A DNA stretch of 44,865 bases from DASSKA01 sp035690905 (lineage in GTDB: Bacteria; Actinomycetota; Actinomycetes; Propionibacteriales; Nocardioidaceae), in contig DASSKA010000108.1 of assembly GCA_035690905.1 (NCBI GenBank), positions 1-44,865 of the forward strand, read 5' to 3'. This document shows, in pieces, positions 7,036-15,110 of the stretch. The first letter of the stretch is position 1; each line of letters opens with the position of its first letter. The position numbers and the translations under genes were made by a program. Under the pieces are notes generated by a model, which ran no database searches, was not told the DNA's origin, and saw only the letters and a list, made by a program, of their open reading frames with translations.

Positions 7036-7788
7036 TCAGCCGACCGGCTCCCCGCCTCGGTCCGGCACCCCGTCGCCCTTCCAGCCGTCGGCGTCGGCCT
7101 CGTCGGCATCCAGCCCCTGCGCCTGCACCCGGTCGCCGGCGGCCGCGGGACGGCAGCCGTCGGGGCGGTCCATCCGCGCCACCTGGTCCGCGAGCACGGC
7201 CGCCGTGTGCCGGCGCACGCTCCGCGGCAGCTGCCCGGTCTCGGCCACGGCGGCCATCAGGGCGGCGGCCAGCTCGCGCACCTTGACGTTGGTGGCCTGG
7301 GAGCAGCTGCGCAGCACCTCGAACGCCTCCTCGTCGCCGATGCAGTGGGTGAGCATCAGCACCCCCTTGGCCTGCTCGATCGCGGCGCGGGTGCGCGCCG
7401 AGGCCCGCACGGCCTCGTCGATGTCGCGGGAGTAGGCGGCCCGGAGCCCACGGGTCACGTCGAGGAAGAAGCCCTGCACCTGCGTGCAGGTCCCTTCGGC
7501 GTCCCAGACGCCCTCGCCGACGGTGACCAGTCGGCGGGTACGTCGGCGGGCGTCGACGATCCGGTGCCAGAGGCAGAACGTCTCGCGCCGGCTCAGCGCC
7601 GCCCTGGCCAGCTCGGCAACGGCGTCGACGTCGTCCGGGTGCTGGTGACGCAGCGCCAGGTCCGTGGTGGGGACCACTTCCCCAGGCTCGAAGCCGTAGA
7701 CCCGGAAGGCCTCGTCGGACCACCACCAGGTGTCAGATTCGTAGGTGTAGGTGAAATGAGCGAGCGGTCCGATGTTCGCGGTTGTCAC
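7036..7788 (-). CDS. PAS-ANTAR transcription antitermination regulator
   Basis: The 250-aa protein has an N-terminal PAS fold (PAS_3-like, residues ~10-115: WWWSDEAFRVYGFEPGEV, HPDDVDAVAELA, WHRIVDARRRTRRL). A C-terminal ANTAR domain follows at about 125-185 (RAAIEQAKGVLMLTHCIGDEEAFEVL). ANTAR domains bind paired hairpins in nascent RNA and prevent termination; the PAS domain would sense a ligand or redox state. No histidine kinase partner is adjacent. The last 55 residues are acidic and low in complexity. The start is a GTG at 7788 with GAGG about 10 nt upstream. It is convergent with the DUF2461 gene and its target transcript is not evident here. Confidence 0.88.
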   Translation of the reverse strand: MTTANIGPLAHFTYTYESDTWWWSDEAFRVYGFEPGEVVPTTDLALRHQHPDDVDAVAELARAALSRRETFCLWHRIVDARRRTRRLVTVGEGVWDAEGTCTQVQGFFLDVTRGLRAAYSRDIDEAVRASARTRAAIEQAKGVLMLTHCIGDEEAFEVLRSCSQATNVKVRELAAALMAAVAETGQLPRSVRRHTAAVLADQVARMDRPDGCRPAAAGDRVQAQGLDADEADADGWKGDGVPDRGGEPVG

Positions 7789-7861
7789 TCCATGTGCCTC
7801 GGTGCCTGTGAAGCGGCCGCGGCTGTGCGTTCAACCGTCCCGGAATACTAGCCGCAGAGTG

Positions 7862-8320
7862 TCAGTGCGGCTGCCAGGCGTCCTCGTCCTCGGTCCTGTC
7901 CATCACCGGGCCGGGCAGGTCGCCCTCGGCGAGGGCCCGGATGGTGACCTGCTCGAAGACCTCACGCAGGCTGCTGCGGGCCGCGATCCAGACGTGCTGC
8001 AGGATCCGCGCCGAGTCGTTGTAGGAGACCGCCTCCGGGCGCAGTCCGTAGACGCTGACCAGCGGCCCGTCCACCGCCCGGATCACGTCGGCCACCGTCA
8101 CCGAGTCCGGGTCCCGGGCCATCCGCCAGCCACCGGACTGGCCGCGCTGGCTGAGCACCAGGCCGGCACGCCGGAGGTCGGCGAGAATGGTCTGCAGGAA
8201 CCCGTGTGGGATGTCCTGGCGCCGGCCGATCTCCTCGGCGCTGACCGGCGCCCCCTCGACACGTCCGGCCAGCTCGATCAGCGCGCGCAGCGCGTAGTCG
8301 GACTTTGCGGACACTCGCAT
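7862..8320 (-). CDS. Rrf2-family transcriptional regulator lacking cluster cysteines
   Basis: This 152-aa winged-helix repressor begins with the family signature MRVSAKSDYALRALIELA. It has the recognition region IPHGFLQTILADLRRAGLV and the wing SQRGQSGGWRMARDP. IscR, NsrR and RsrR ligate a [2Fe-2S] or [4Fe-4S] cluster through three Cys near residues 90-110. This protein has no Cys at all, so it cannot hold such a cluster and must respond to another signal, as CymR-like members do. It lies divergent to the FadE5-type dehydrogenase, 205 bp away, which is an obvious candidate target along with itself. An inverted repeat overlaps its own start. Confidence 0.88.
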   Translation of the reverse strand: MRVSAKSDYALRALIELAGRVEGAPVSAEEIGRRQDIPHGFLQTILADLRRAGLVLSQRGQSGGWRMARDPDSVTVADVIRAVDGPLVSVYGLRPEAVSYNDSARILQHVWIAARSSLREVFEQVTIRALAEGDLPGPVMDRTEDEDAWQPH

Positions 8321-8331
8321 GCGGCAAAGTC
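8301..8331. promoter_or_regulatory. Inverted repeat over the Rrf2 start codon (possible autoregulatory operator)
   Basis: GACTTTGC (8301-8308) and GCAAAGTC (8324-8331) form perfect 8-bp arms separated by 15 bp, spanning the ATG at 8320. One arm is inside the conserved AKS codons, so chance plus coding constraint is a real alternative. Confidence 0.35.
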
Positions 8332-8469
8332 TGGCAGACGGCCGGACGGTCCTGGCCCGCTGGCCACGTCAGGCGCACCGTCCTCAGCCGCTCTTCGCGT
8401 GCACAGGTGCAGGGCCGGCCTCGACGTGATGTGTGCCGCGTCCGGATGCGGAACCTGGCTACCGGCGGG

Positions 8470-8500
8470 TAGGATAGCCGTGTTACTGACCAGTAGGTAA
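8470..8500 (+). promoter_or_regulatory. Promoter with palindromic operator for the acyl-CoA dehydrogenase gene
   Basis: TAGGAT (8470-8475) is a good -10 element, with no clear -35. It is followed at 8483-8500 by TTACTGACCAGTAGGTAA, an 18-bp imperfect palindrome (12 of 18 symmetric positions) of the type bound by TetR-family repressors of lipid metabolism. The site would cover the transcription start, fitting repression. Which repressor binds is unknown, since no TetR gene is in the window. Confidence 0.5.
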
Positions 8501-8525
8501 CCGCCCCGACGTCGAAGGTGATGAA

Positions 8526-10388
8526 GTGAGCCACTACCAGAGCAACCTGCGCGACATCGAGTTCAACCTCTTCGAGGTCTTCGGACGCGACGAGGTCCTC
8601 GGCACGGGACCCTTCGCGGAGCTCGACGCCGGCACCGCCCGCGAGATCCTCGCCGAGGTGGACCGGCTGGCCCGCGAGGAGCTCGCGGCCTCCTTCTCCG
8701 ACGGCGACCAGCACCCCCCGTCGTACGACCCGGACGCACACACCGTGACCATGAACCCGGCGTTCGCGAAGAGCTACCAGGCCTTCATGGACGCGGAGTG
8801 GTGGCGGCTGCAGATCCCGGCCGAGCTGGGCGGCCAGCCGGCTCCGGCGTCGCTGGTCTGGTCGACCGCCGAGCTGGTGCTCGGCGCGAACCCGCCGGTG
8901 TGGATGTACGCCGCCGGGCCGGGCTTCGCCAAGGTGGTCTTCAACAACGGCAACGAGCGGGACAAGAGGATCGCCCAGCACATCGTCGACCGCAAGTGGG
9001 GCGCGACGATGGTGCTCACCGAGCCGGACGCCGGTTCCGACGTGGGCGCCGGCCGCACCAAGGCGATCCCGCAGGACGACGGCACCTGGCACGTCGAGGG
9101 CGTGAAGCGGTTCATCACCTCCGCCGAGCACGACATGAGCGAGAACATCGTGCACCTGGTGCTGGCCCGGCCCACTGGTGTCGAGGGTGCGGGCGGCCCG
9201 GGCACGAAGGGCCTGTCGCTGTTCATCGTGCCCAAGCACCACTTCGACCTCGAGACCGGCGAGCTGACCGGTGAGCGCAACGGCGTCTACGTGACCAACG
9301 TCGAGCACAAGATGGGCATCAAGGTGTCCACCACGTGCGAGGTGACCTTCGGCGAGGACGCGCCCGCCAAGGGGTACCTGCTCGGCGAGGTCCACGACGG
9401 CATCGCGCAGATGTTCCAGGTGATCGAGAGCGCCCGGATGAGGGTCGGCACCAAGGCGATCGCAACCCTGTCGACCGGCTACCTCAACGCGCTCGAGTAC
9501 GCCAAGAGCCGCGTGCAGGGCGCCGACCTGACCCAGGCCTCGGACAAGACCGCGCCGCGGGTCACGATCACCCACCACCCCGATGTCCGGCGGTCGCTGA
9601 TGACCCAGAAGGCGTTCGCGGAGGCGCTGCGTGCGCTGGTGCTCTACACCGCCACCTGGCAGGACCGGGTCCAGCTCGCAGCCGGCCGCGGCGAGACCGA
9701 CGAGCTCGCCGAACGCGTCAACGACCTGCTGCTGCCGATCGTGAAGGGCTACGGCTCGGAGCGGTCGTGGGTGCTGCTGGGCACCGAGTCGCTGCAGACC
9801 TTCGGCGGGTCCGGGTTCCTGCAGGACTACCCGCTCGAGCAGTACGTCCGCGACGCCAAGATCGACACGCTCTACGAGGGCACCACCGCGATCCAGGGTC
9901 AGGACCTGTTCTTCCGGAAGATCGTCAAGGACCGCGGCGTGGCCCTCGAGCACCTCGCCGGCGAGATCGCCGCGTTCGCGGGCAGTGAGGCTGGGAACGG
10001 CCGGCTGAAGCTGGAGCGGCAGCTGCTCGGCACGGCGATCGGCGACGCGCAGGGGATCGTGAAGGCGCTGACCACCCAGCTGATGTCGGCCGACCCGACC
10101 GCGGAGGGCGGCGACCTGCGCAACGTCTACAAGGTGGGCCTGAACACCACCCGGCTGCTGATGACGCTCGGGGACGTGGTCTGCGCGTGGCTGCTGCTGC
10201 GGCAGGCCGAGGTCGCCCTGCAGCGGCTCGGTGGTGAGGTGAGCGCCAAGGACAAGGCGTTCTACGAGGGCAAGGTGGCCGCGGCGCAGTTCTTCGCGCA
10301 GACCGTGCTGCCGAAGCTGGCCGCTGAGCGTGCCATCGCCGAGGGCACCGACCTCATGGTGATGGACCTGCCCGAGGACGCCTTCTGA
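8526..10388 (+). CDS. FadE5-type acyl-CoA dehydrogenase
   Basis: This 620-aa flavoprotein would perform the first oxidation of fatty acyl-CoA beta-oxidation. It belongs to the long acyl-CoA dehydrogenase subfamily (about 600 residues) typified by mycobacterial FadE5. The N-terminus MSHYQSNLRDIEFNLFEVFG is characteristic. The FAD/substrate core has VLTEPDAGSDVGAG and the C-terminal helical domain has TLYEGTTAIQGQDLFFRKI with the likely catalytic Glu451. The remaining ~130 residues form the extra C-terminal domain of this subgroup. The start is GTG 8526 with GAAGG upstream; the nearby ATG 8521 hits a stop at once. It is preceded by a palindromic operator and appears to be monocistronic. Confidence 0.92.
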   Translation: MSHYQSNLRDIEFNLFEVFGRDEVLGTGPFAELDAGTAREILAEVDRLAREELAASFSDGDQHPPSYDPDAHTVTMNPAFAKSYQAFMDAEWWRLQIPAELGGQPAPASLVWSTAELVLGANPPVWMYAAGPGFAKVVFNNGNERDKRIAQHIVDRKWGATMVLTEPDAGSDVGAGRTKAIPQDDGTWHVEGVKRFITSAEHDMSENIVHLVLARPTGVEGAGGPGTKGLSLFIVPKHHFDLETGELTGERNGVYVTNVEHKMGIKVSTTCEVTFGEDAPAKGYLLGEVHDGIAQMFQVIESARMRVGTKAIATLSTGYLNALEYAKSRVQGADLTQASDKTAPRVTITHHPDVRRSLMTQKAFAEALRALVLYTATWQDRVQLAAGRGETDELAERVNDLLLPIVKGYGSERSWVLLGTESLQTFGGSGFLQDYPLEQYVRDAKIDTLYEGTTAIQGQDLFFRKIVKDRGVALEHLAGEIAAFAGSEAGNGRLKLERQLLGTAIGDAQGIVKALTTQLMSADPTAEGGDLRNVYKVGLNTTRLLMTLGDVVCAWLLLRQAEVALQRLGGEVSAKDKAFYEGKVAAAQFFAQTVLPKLAAERAIAEGTDLMVMDLPEDAF

Positions 10389-10509
10389 CCCGGTGCCGCA
10401 CGGCGAGGGTTGAACTCCTGACCCCCCGGGTATGCCATGCTCACGGGGGGAGCCACGAGCTCACCCCGCCCAGGTGGCAACCTGCCGCCGCAACCTTCCG
10501 GAGGCAACC

Positions 10510-10725
10510 ATGGGCATCGGTTTGGGCATCATCCTCGTGATCCTGGGCCTGATCCTCGTTCTCAACGTGGTCGACTTCAATCTGTCCTTCGTCAACGACT
10601 CCGCGCTCGGCTGGATCCTGCTCCTCGTCGGCGTCCTCGCGATCGTCCTCGCCCTGGTGATGAACGCGCAGCGGTCGCGCACCAAGCACGTCGAGGAGCG
10701 CCGTTACGAGGGGCCGCCGAGCTGA
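10510..10725 (+). CDS. DUF6458 small membrane protein
   Basis: The 71-aa protein begins MGIGLGIILVILGLILVLNV, the hallmark of the DUF6458 family, and contains two transmembrane helices (about residues 4-23 and 33-53) with a charged C-terminal tail rich in Arg and Glu. Its function is unknown. The start at 10510 has a strong GGAGG ribosome binding site 6 nt upstream and fits the family start; a longer frame from 10432 is not supported. A GC-rich hairpin (10422-10428 with 10444-10450) lies in the upstream gap. The 3' end overlaps the convergent helicase gene by 22 bp. Confidence 0.85.
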   Translation: MGIGLGIILVILGLILVLNVVDFNLSFVNDSALGWILLLVGVLAIVLALVMNAQRSRTKHVEERRYEGPPS

Positions 10726-12113
10726 CGGGTACCGGCCGCGCGGCGCGACTGCGACCAGCGCGGCTTCTTGCCCCGTCCTTCGGCAGTACGACGGACGGGG
10801 CCGGCCGGCTTCCGGCCGCTCCGGCGCGGCTGGTCCGGTCGGCCCGCAGTCGACTTGCCGCCGCTCCGGCGCGGCCGGCCCGCAGCGGGCTTGCCGGCCG
10901 GTCGCCGCTCCGGCCGGTCCTCTCCTGACTCCGCCAGCGCCTCCGCGGTCATCGGCCGCGGGGCGCTGCGGATGTCGTGGTGCCGGACCCGGATCCCGGC
11001 CCCGTCCTGCATCCGGACCAGCTCGTTCAGCTGGCGCGGGGTGGCCAGGGTGACCACGGCGCCGGACTCCCCGGCCCGCGCGGTGCGCCCGGACCGGTGC
11101 AGGTACGCCTTCGCGTCACCGGGCAGGTCGTAGTGCACGACCAGCCCCACGTGGTCCACGTGGATGCCCCGGGCGGCCACATCGGTGGCCACCACGGCCC
11201 GGGCGCGGCCGGTGGAGAACCGGCGCAGGTTCCGCTCGCGCACCCGCTGGGACAGGTTGCCGTGCAGGTCGACGGCCTCGAGGCCGTGCTCCGCCAGCGC
11301 GTCGCGCAGCTCGGTGGCGCCGTCCCGGGTCCGGGTGAACACGATCGAGCGCTCGTTGGCCTCGATCAGGGCGACCGCGGCGGCCACCTTGTCGCGGTGT
11401 CCGCCGACCACCAGCACGTGGTGGTCCATGGTGGTCACCGCGCCCTGGCTGGGATCCAGCTCGTGGAGCACCGGCTCGTGCAGATGGGCGCGCACCAGCC
11501 GGTCCACCTCGTTGTCGAGGGTGGCCGAGAGCAGCAGCCGCCGGCCCGGCGGGATCTCGTGCAGCAGCGCGTCGATCACCGGGTAGAACCCGAGGTCGCA
11601 GAGGTGGTCGGCCTCGTCCAGCACGACGACCTCGATGTCGTCGGTGTGCAGGGCGCCGCGGTCGACCAGGTCGCGCAGCCGCCCCGGGGTGGCCACCACC
11701 ACGTCGGCACCGCTGCGAAGCCTGCGGATCTGTCCGTCGTACGGCGTGCCTCCGTAGACCGTGACCAGCCGGAGGCCGACCGCCCGTGCCAGCGGCTCGA
11801 GGGACTTGCGCACCTGCTGGGCGAGCTCACGGGTCGGCACCACCACGAGTCCGCGCGGGTGCTTGGGCCGGCTGCGGCGGCCGGTGAGCCGCGACAGCAC
11901 GGGCAGGCCGAATGCCAGCGTCTTGCCGGACCCGGTGCGAGCCCGGCCGAGCACGTCGCGGCCGCCGAGCGCGTCGGGGATCACCGCGGCCTGCACCGGG
12001 GTGGGTTCGGTGATCTGCTGACGGGCGAGCGCGGTGGCCAGCCGCTGGTCGAGGCCGAGGGCTGCGAAGCTGCTGAGGGCGGCGGTGTCGTGGGCAGCGA
12101 GGACTGCGGTCAA
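10704..12113 (-). CDS. DEAD-box ATP-dependent RNA helicase
   Basis: This 469-aa helicase carries all the family motifs: Q motif ITEPTPVQAA, motif I ARTGSGKT (residues 58-65), Ia PTRELAQQ, Ib TPGRL, II DEAD, III SAT, V ATDVAARGIHV and VI HRSGRTARAG. It ends in a ~90-residue Arg/Lys/Gly/Pro-rich tail like those of the RhlE/CshA-type helicases that remodel structured RNA in cold or in ribosome assembly. The start is uncertain: I propose TTG 12113, with GGAG about 11 nt upstream, because it gives the usual short N-terminus before the Q motif. The frame stays open far upstream into the NHL gene, which is not meaningful. A likely promoter at 12298-12303 would give a leader near 180 nt. Confidence 0.88.
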   Translation of the reverse strand: MTAVLAAHDTAALSSFAALGLDQRLATALARQQITEPTPVQAAVIPDALGGRDVLGRARTGSGKTLAFGLPVLSRLTGRRSRPKHPRGLVVVPTRELAQQVRKSLEPLARAVGLRLVTVYGGTPYDGQIRRLRSGADVVVATPGRLRDLVDRGALHTDDIEVVVLDEADHLCDLGFYPVIDALLHEIPPGRRLLLSATLDNEVDRLVRAHLHEPVLHELDPSQGAVTTMDHHVLVVGGHRDKVAAAVALIEANERSIVFTRTRDGATELRDALAEHGLEAVDLHGNLSQRVRERNLRRFSTGRARAVVATDVAARGIHVDHVGLVVHYDLPGDAKAYLHRSGRTARAGESGAVVTLATPRQLNELVRMQDGAGIRVRHHDIRSAPRPMTAEALAESGEDRPERRPAGKPAAGRPRRSGGKSTAGRPDQPRRSGRKPAGPVRRTAEGRGKKPRWSQSRRAAGTRQLGGPS

Positions 12114-12297
12114 GGGTCTGGTGCTCCAAGGTGGTCGGGCGCGCCCCGGCCCGGAAACCACGGCGTGGACCGGCGAGCCTGCGGGGGCGCATGGCACCCG
12201 ATCACTGGATCCGGCGCGCCGTGGGCCCGACGGGCCGTGCGCGCACCCACACCGGGCGACAGAACGGGCCACGACGAGGTGGTCCGGGCTGAGCCCT

Positions 12298-12303
12298 ATC
12301 CTA
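12298..12303 (-). promoter_or_regulatory. Candidate -10 element of the helicase gene (long leader)
   Basis: On the minus strand TAGGAT matches the common actinobacterial -10. No convincing -35 is present at the usual spacing. Transcription from here would leave a leader of about 180 nt before the proposed TTG start, as is common for cold-responsive helicase mRNAs. The 12114-12370 gap contains no gene. Confidence 0.35.
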
Positions 12304-12370
12304 CCAGCGCCCCCAGCCCCGAGTTGACAGCAGGTGACCCGGCTAGAGGGTGACCTAGGGACAACTCTGC

Positions 12371-14179
12371 TCAGCGGGCGGAGAGCGGGAGCACGAGGCG
12401 CCGGGTGCCGCCGTCGACGATCCGGATCGGCACGCCCCAATCCTGCTGGTGCATGTGGCAGGCGGCGCCCTCGCCGCCCTCGGCGTCGCAGGAGGCCGCG
12501 CGGGCAGCGATGTGCAGCACTCCGTCGCCGACCTTCCGGTCGAGCCGCACGGTGCGGGTCAGCTCGGTGCCGCGTCCGTCGCCGCCGGTCACCAGCGCCG
12601 GGGGCGTCGCGGTCACGAACAGCTGCGAGGCCGGCCCGTACCGCTCGTCGACCTTCTGCCCCGGCGGCGGGGTGAACTCGACGGCGATCTCCAGCTCGCC
12701 CGGGGCCACCTCGGTGACCGGCCGCTGCGTGGTGTGCGCGTCTCCCGCGGCCTGCGCGGTCCCGCCCAGCGGGACCCGGGTCAGCCGGTGGGCCGCGGAC
12801 TCCACCACGAGCAGGTGCTCTGCGTCGAGGAGCGCCCCGCTGGGCTCGGCCAGCCCGGTCGCCAGGGTGGTGAGCTCGCCGGTGTCGGGGTCGAAGCGGC
12901 GGACCGCTCCGTTGTAGGTGTCGCAGACCGCGATCGTCGCGTCGGGGAGCACGGTCACCCCGAGCGGGTGCTGGAGCAGCGCCACCTCCGTCGTACCGTC
13001 GCGGAAGCCGAAGTCGAACAGCCCGTGACCGACCGCGGTGTGCACCTCGCCGCCCTCGACCCGGCGCAGCGACGACGTCTCGCTGTCGGCCAGCCACAGC
13101 CGGTCCCCGTCCGCGGCGAGCCCGGAGGTCTGCGCGAACCACGCCTCGGGCAGGGCGGCGTCGACGAGGCCCTCGTTGGTGGTGCCGGCGGCCACCTCGA
13201 CGTCGCCGGTGGCCGGGTCGAAGGTCCACAGCTGGTGGATGCCGGCCATCGCCACCCACACCCGGTCGCGCCACCACGCGACGTCCCACGGGCTCGACAG
13301 CGAACCGGTGCCGGCGCCCTGGTACCACTGCCGGCCGTCGCCGGCGACGGTGCGCACCTCGCCGCTGGCCAGGTCCACTCCGCGTAGCGCGTGGTTGACG
13401 GTGTCGGCGACCACCACCTGGTAGCCGGCCCGCGCAGCAACGTCGTCGGGGAGCAGGCACAGCCCGTTCGGCTCGTTGAAACTTGCCTTCTCCGGCCGCC
13501 CGTCGGTCAGTCCGCGGTCGCCGGAGCCGATCCGGCGGACCACCGTCTCCGCGTCCTCGGCGAGCTCGACCAGCCGGTGGTGGCCGGCGTCGGCGACGAG
13601 GATCCCGTTGCCGGGAAGGCGGATCGCCTTGGCCGGGAAGCGCAGGTCGCCGGGCGCGGGCTCGGGCGGGACGTACGGCGAGTCGCCGGGCTGCAGCGTG
13701 CCCTTGGCCAGGTGCTCCTCGCGGAGCTCGGCGAGCAGCGCATCGATCGCGTGCAGGTGTCCCTCGCCGGAGTACTGCGCGACGACGTAGCCCTCCGGGT
13801 CGACGAGCACCAGGGTCGGCCAGGCCCGGGCGGTGTAGGCCTGCCAGGTGGTCAGCTCGGGGTCGTCGAGCACGGGATGCCGTACGTCGTACCGGCTGAC
13901 CGCCGCGGCCAGCGCGTCCGGGTCGGCCTCGTGCACGAACTTCGGCGAGTGCACGCCGACGATGACCAGCTCGTCGCCGTATTTCTCCTCCAGCGGACGC
14001 AGCTCGTCGAGCACGTGCAGGCAGTTGACACAGCAGAAAGACCAAAAATCGAGCAGCAAGTGACGCCCTCGAAAATTCTCGATGCCGTACGACTTGCCGC
14101 CCGTGTTCAGCCAGCCGCGGCCCCGGAGCTCGGGGGCACGTACGCGGGGTGCGCGACCGGGTGATGCGGCGGAGGTCAT
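12371..14179 (-). CDS. NHLRC2-like protein: thioredoxin-like domain plus NHL beta-propeller
   Basis: The 602-aa protein has three parts. The N-terminal thioredoxin-like domain (residues ~25-165) contains FWSFCCVNCLHV with C49, C50 and C53 in the active-site position, where classical thioredoxins have CxxC. A six-bladed NHL propeller follows (~190-500; repeated patterns such as GILVADAGHHRLVEL, YQVVVADTVNHALRGVD and TIAVCDTYNGAVRRFDP). A C-terminal beta-rich domain (~510-600) ends the protein. This architecture matches animal NHLRC2 and its bacterial homologues. A redox or scaffold role is plausible but not established. There is no signal peptide, so it is probably cytoplasmic. The ATG at 14179 precedes the conserved domain by ~20 residues. 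It is divergent from the DinB-like gene. Confidence 0.88.
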   Translation of the reverse strand: MTSAASPGRAPRVRAPELRGRGWLNTGGKSYGIENFRGRHLLLDFWSFCCVNCLHVLDELRPLEEKYGDELVIVGVHSPKFVHEADPDALAAAVSRYDVRHPVLDDPELTTWQAYTARAWPTLVLVDPEGYVVAQYSGEGHLHAIDALLAELREEHLAKGTLQPGDSPYVPPEPAPGDLRFPAKAIRLPGNGILVADAGHHRLVELAEDAETVVRRIGSGDRGLTDGRPEKASFNEPNGLCLLPDDVAARAGYQVVVADTVNHALRGVDLASGEVRTVAGDGRQWYQGAGTGSLSSPWDVAWWRDRVWVAMAGIHQLWTFDPATGDVEVAAGTTNEGLVDAALPEAWFAQTSGLAADGDRLWLADSETSSLRRVEGGEVHTAVGHGLFDFGFRDGTTEVALLQHPLGVTVLPDATIAVCDTYNGAVRRFDPDTGELTTLATGLAEPSGALLDAEHLLVVESAAHRLTRVPLGGTAQAAGDAHTTQRPVTEVAPGELEIAVEFTPPPGQKVDERYGPASQLFVTATPPALVTGGDGRGTELTRTVRLDRKVGDGVLHIAARAASCDAEGGEGAACHMHQQDWGVPIRIVDGGTRRLVLPLSAR

Positions 14180-14291
14180 GCCCGCCATTCTCCCAGGGGG
14201 CCGAAGCCGTGCCGCCTGGCGTCGTACATACGCACCTTTCTGCGCGTACCGGGATGGTTCGCCCGGCCGGGCCGCTACTAGGCTCACCGGC

Positions 14292-15110
14292 ATGTCTTCG
14301 TCGCCGGGCATGATCGAGCGTTACGTGGTGCCGTGGAAGGCGGCCGTCGACGACGTGGTGGCGCTGCTGCGCGGCCTGGACGAGGACGACTGGGCGAGGC
14401 CGACGGACCTTCCCGGCTGGGACGTCCGCGCGGTCGCCGCCCATCTGGCGCACGTGGAGGCGGTGCTGGCCGGCCTCGAGGACGACCCGGCGGGCGTGGT
14501 GCCGGGACCGGCGGGGACGGTCGTCGCGGCCTACACCGAGGCGGGCGTCCGGGCGCGCGGGGAGAGCACACCGCGGGAGCTGGTCGACGAGCTGGGGAAG
14601 GCGGCCGCGATCCGGGAGGCGGCGCTGAAGAAGAACCCGCCCACCGACCCCAAAGGCACTCCGGACCGGACGCCCGGCGGGGTCGCCTGGGACTGGGGCA
14701 CGCTGCTCGGCAACCGGGTCCTGGACGTGTGGATGCACGGCCAGGACGTCCGCCGCGCCGTCGGCCGGCCCGGGGCCCTCGATACCGCGGCTGCGCGCCA
14801 CACGGCCGGTGTGTTCACCCGCAGCTTCGCCTACTCCGTCGGCAAGCGCGTAGGCCCTCCGGACGGTACGACGGTGGTGCTCGACGTCACCGGAGAAGTC
14901 CCGGTGCACCTGGCCGTGGCGATGCGGGACCGCCGCGCGACGCCGCTGCCCACCGACCCGGACGCGCCCGAGGTCACGCTGCGCATGGACCTGGAGACGT
15001 TCGTCATCCTCGGCGGCGGCCGCCGCGCCCCCGAGACGCTGACCGTGGACATGGCCGGCGACCACGACCTGGGCGCCCGGGTCCTCGCGGCGATGGCGGT
15101 CACCCCGTGA
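14292..15110 (+). CDS. Maleylpyruvate isomerase-family (mycothiol-dependent, DinB-like) protein
   Basis: This 272-aa protein has the N-terminal MDMPI metal-binding four-helix fold. The LPGWDVRAVAAHLAHVEA stretch (His in helix 2) and WMHGQDVRRAVGRP (HxxD-type second metal site) are visible. A C-terminal SCP2-like beta-sheet region (VTLRMDLETFVILGGGRR) follows. Members use mycothiol, the actinobacterial thiol, or simply share the fold; the substrate is unknown. The start at 14292 is favoured over the earlier in-frame ATGs because it fits the family. TACTAG about 12 bp upstream could be a -10, giving a leaderless mRNA. The stop overlaps the start of the following SDR gene by 4 bp, so the two are translated together. 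Confidence 0.85.
   Translation: MSSSPGMIERYVVPWKAAVDDVVALLRGLDEDDWARPTDLPGWDVRAVAAHLAHVEAVLAGLEDDPAGVVPGPAGTVVAAYTEAGVRARGESTPRELVDELGKAAAIREAALKKNPPTDPKGTPDRTPGGVAWDWGTLLGNRVLDVWMHGQDVRRAVGRPGALDTAAARHTAGVFTRSFAYSVGKRVGPPDGTTVVLDVTGEVPVHLAVAMRDRRATPLPTDPDAPEVTLRMDLETFVILGGGRRAPETLTVDMAGDHDLGARVLAAMAVTP

Noticed and set aside
7962..9953. A 663-codon frame antisense to the acyl-CoA dehydrogenase
   Set aside because: Low-complexity sequence typical of antisense frames in high-GC DNA; the sense strand has clear conserved motifs.
10704..15065. A 1453-codon minus-strand open frame
   Set aside because: Only its C-terminal 469 codons are the helicase; the rest runs through the NHL gene and the antisense of the DinB-like gene in wrong frames.
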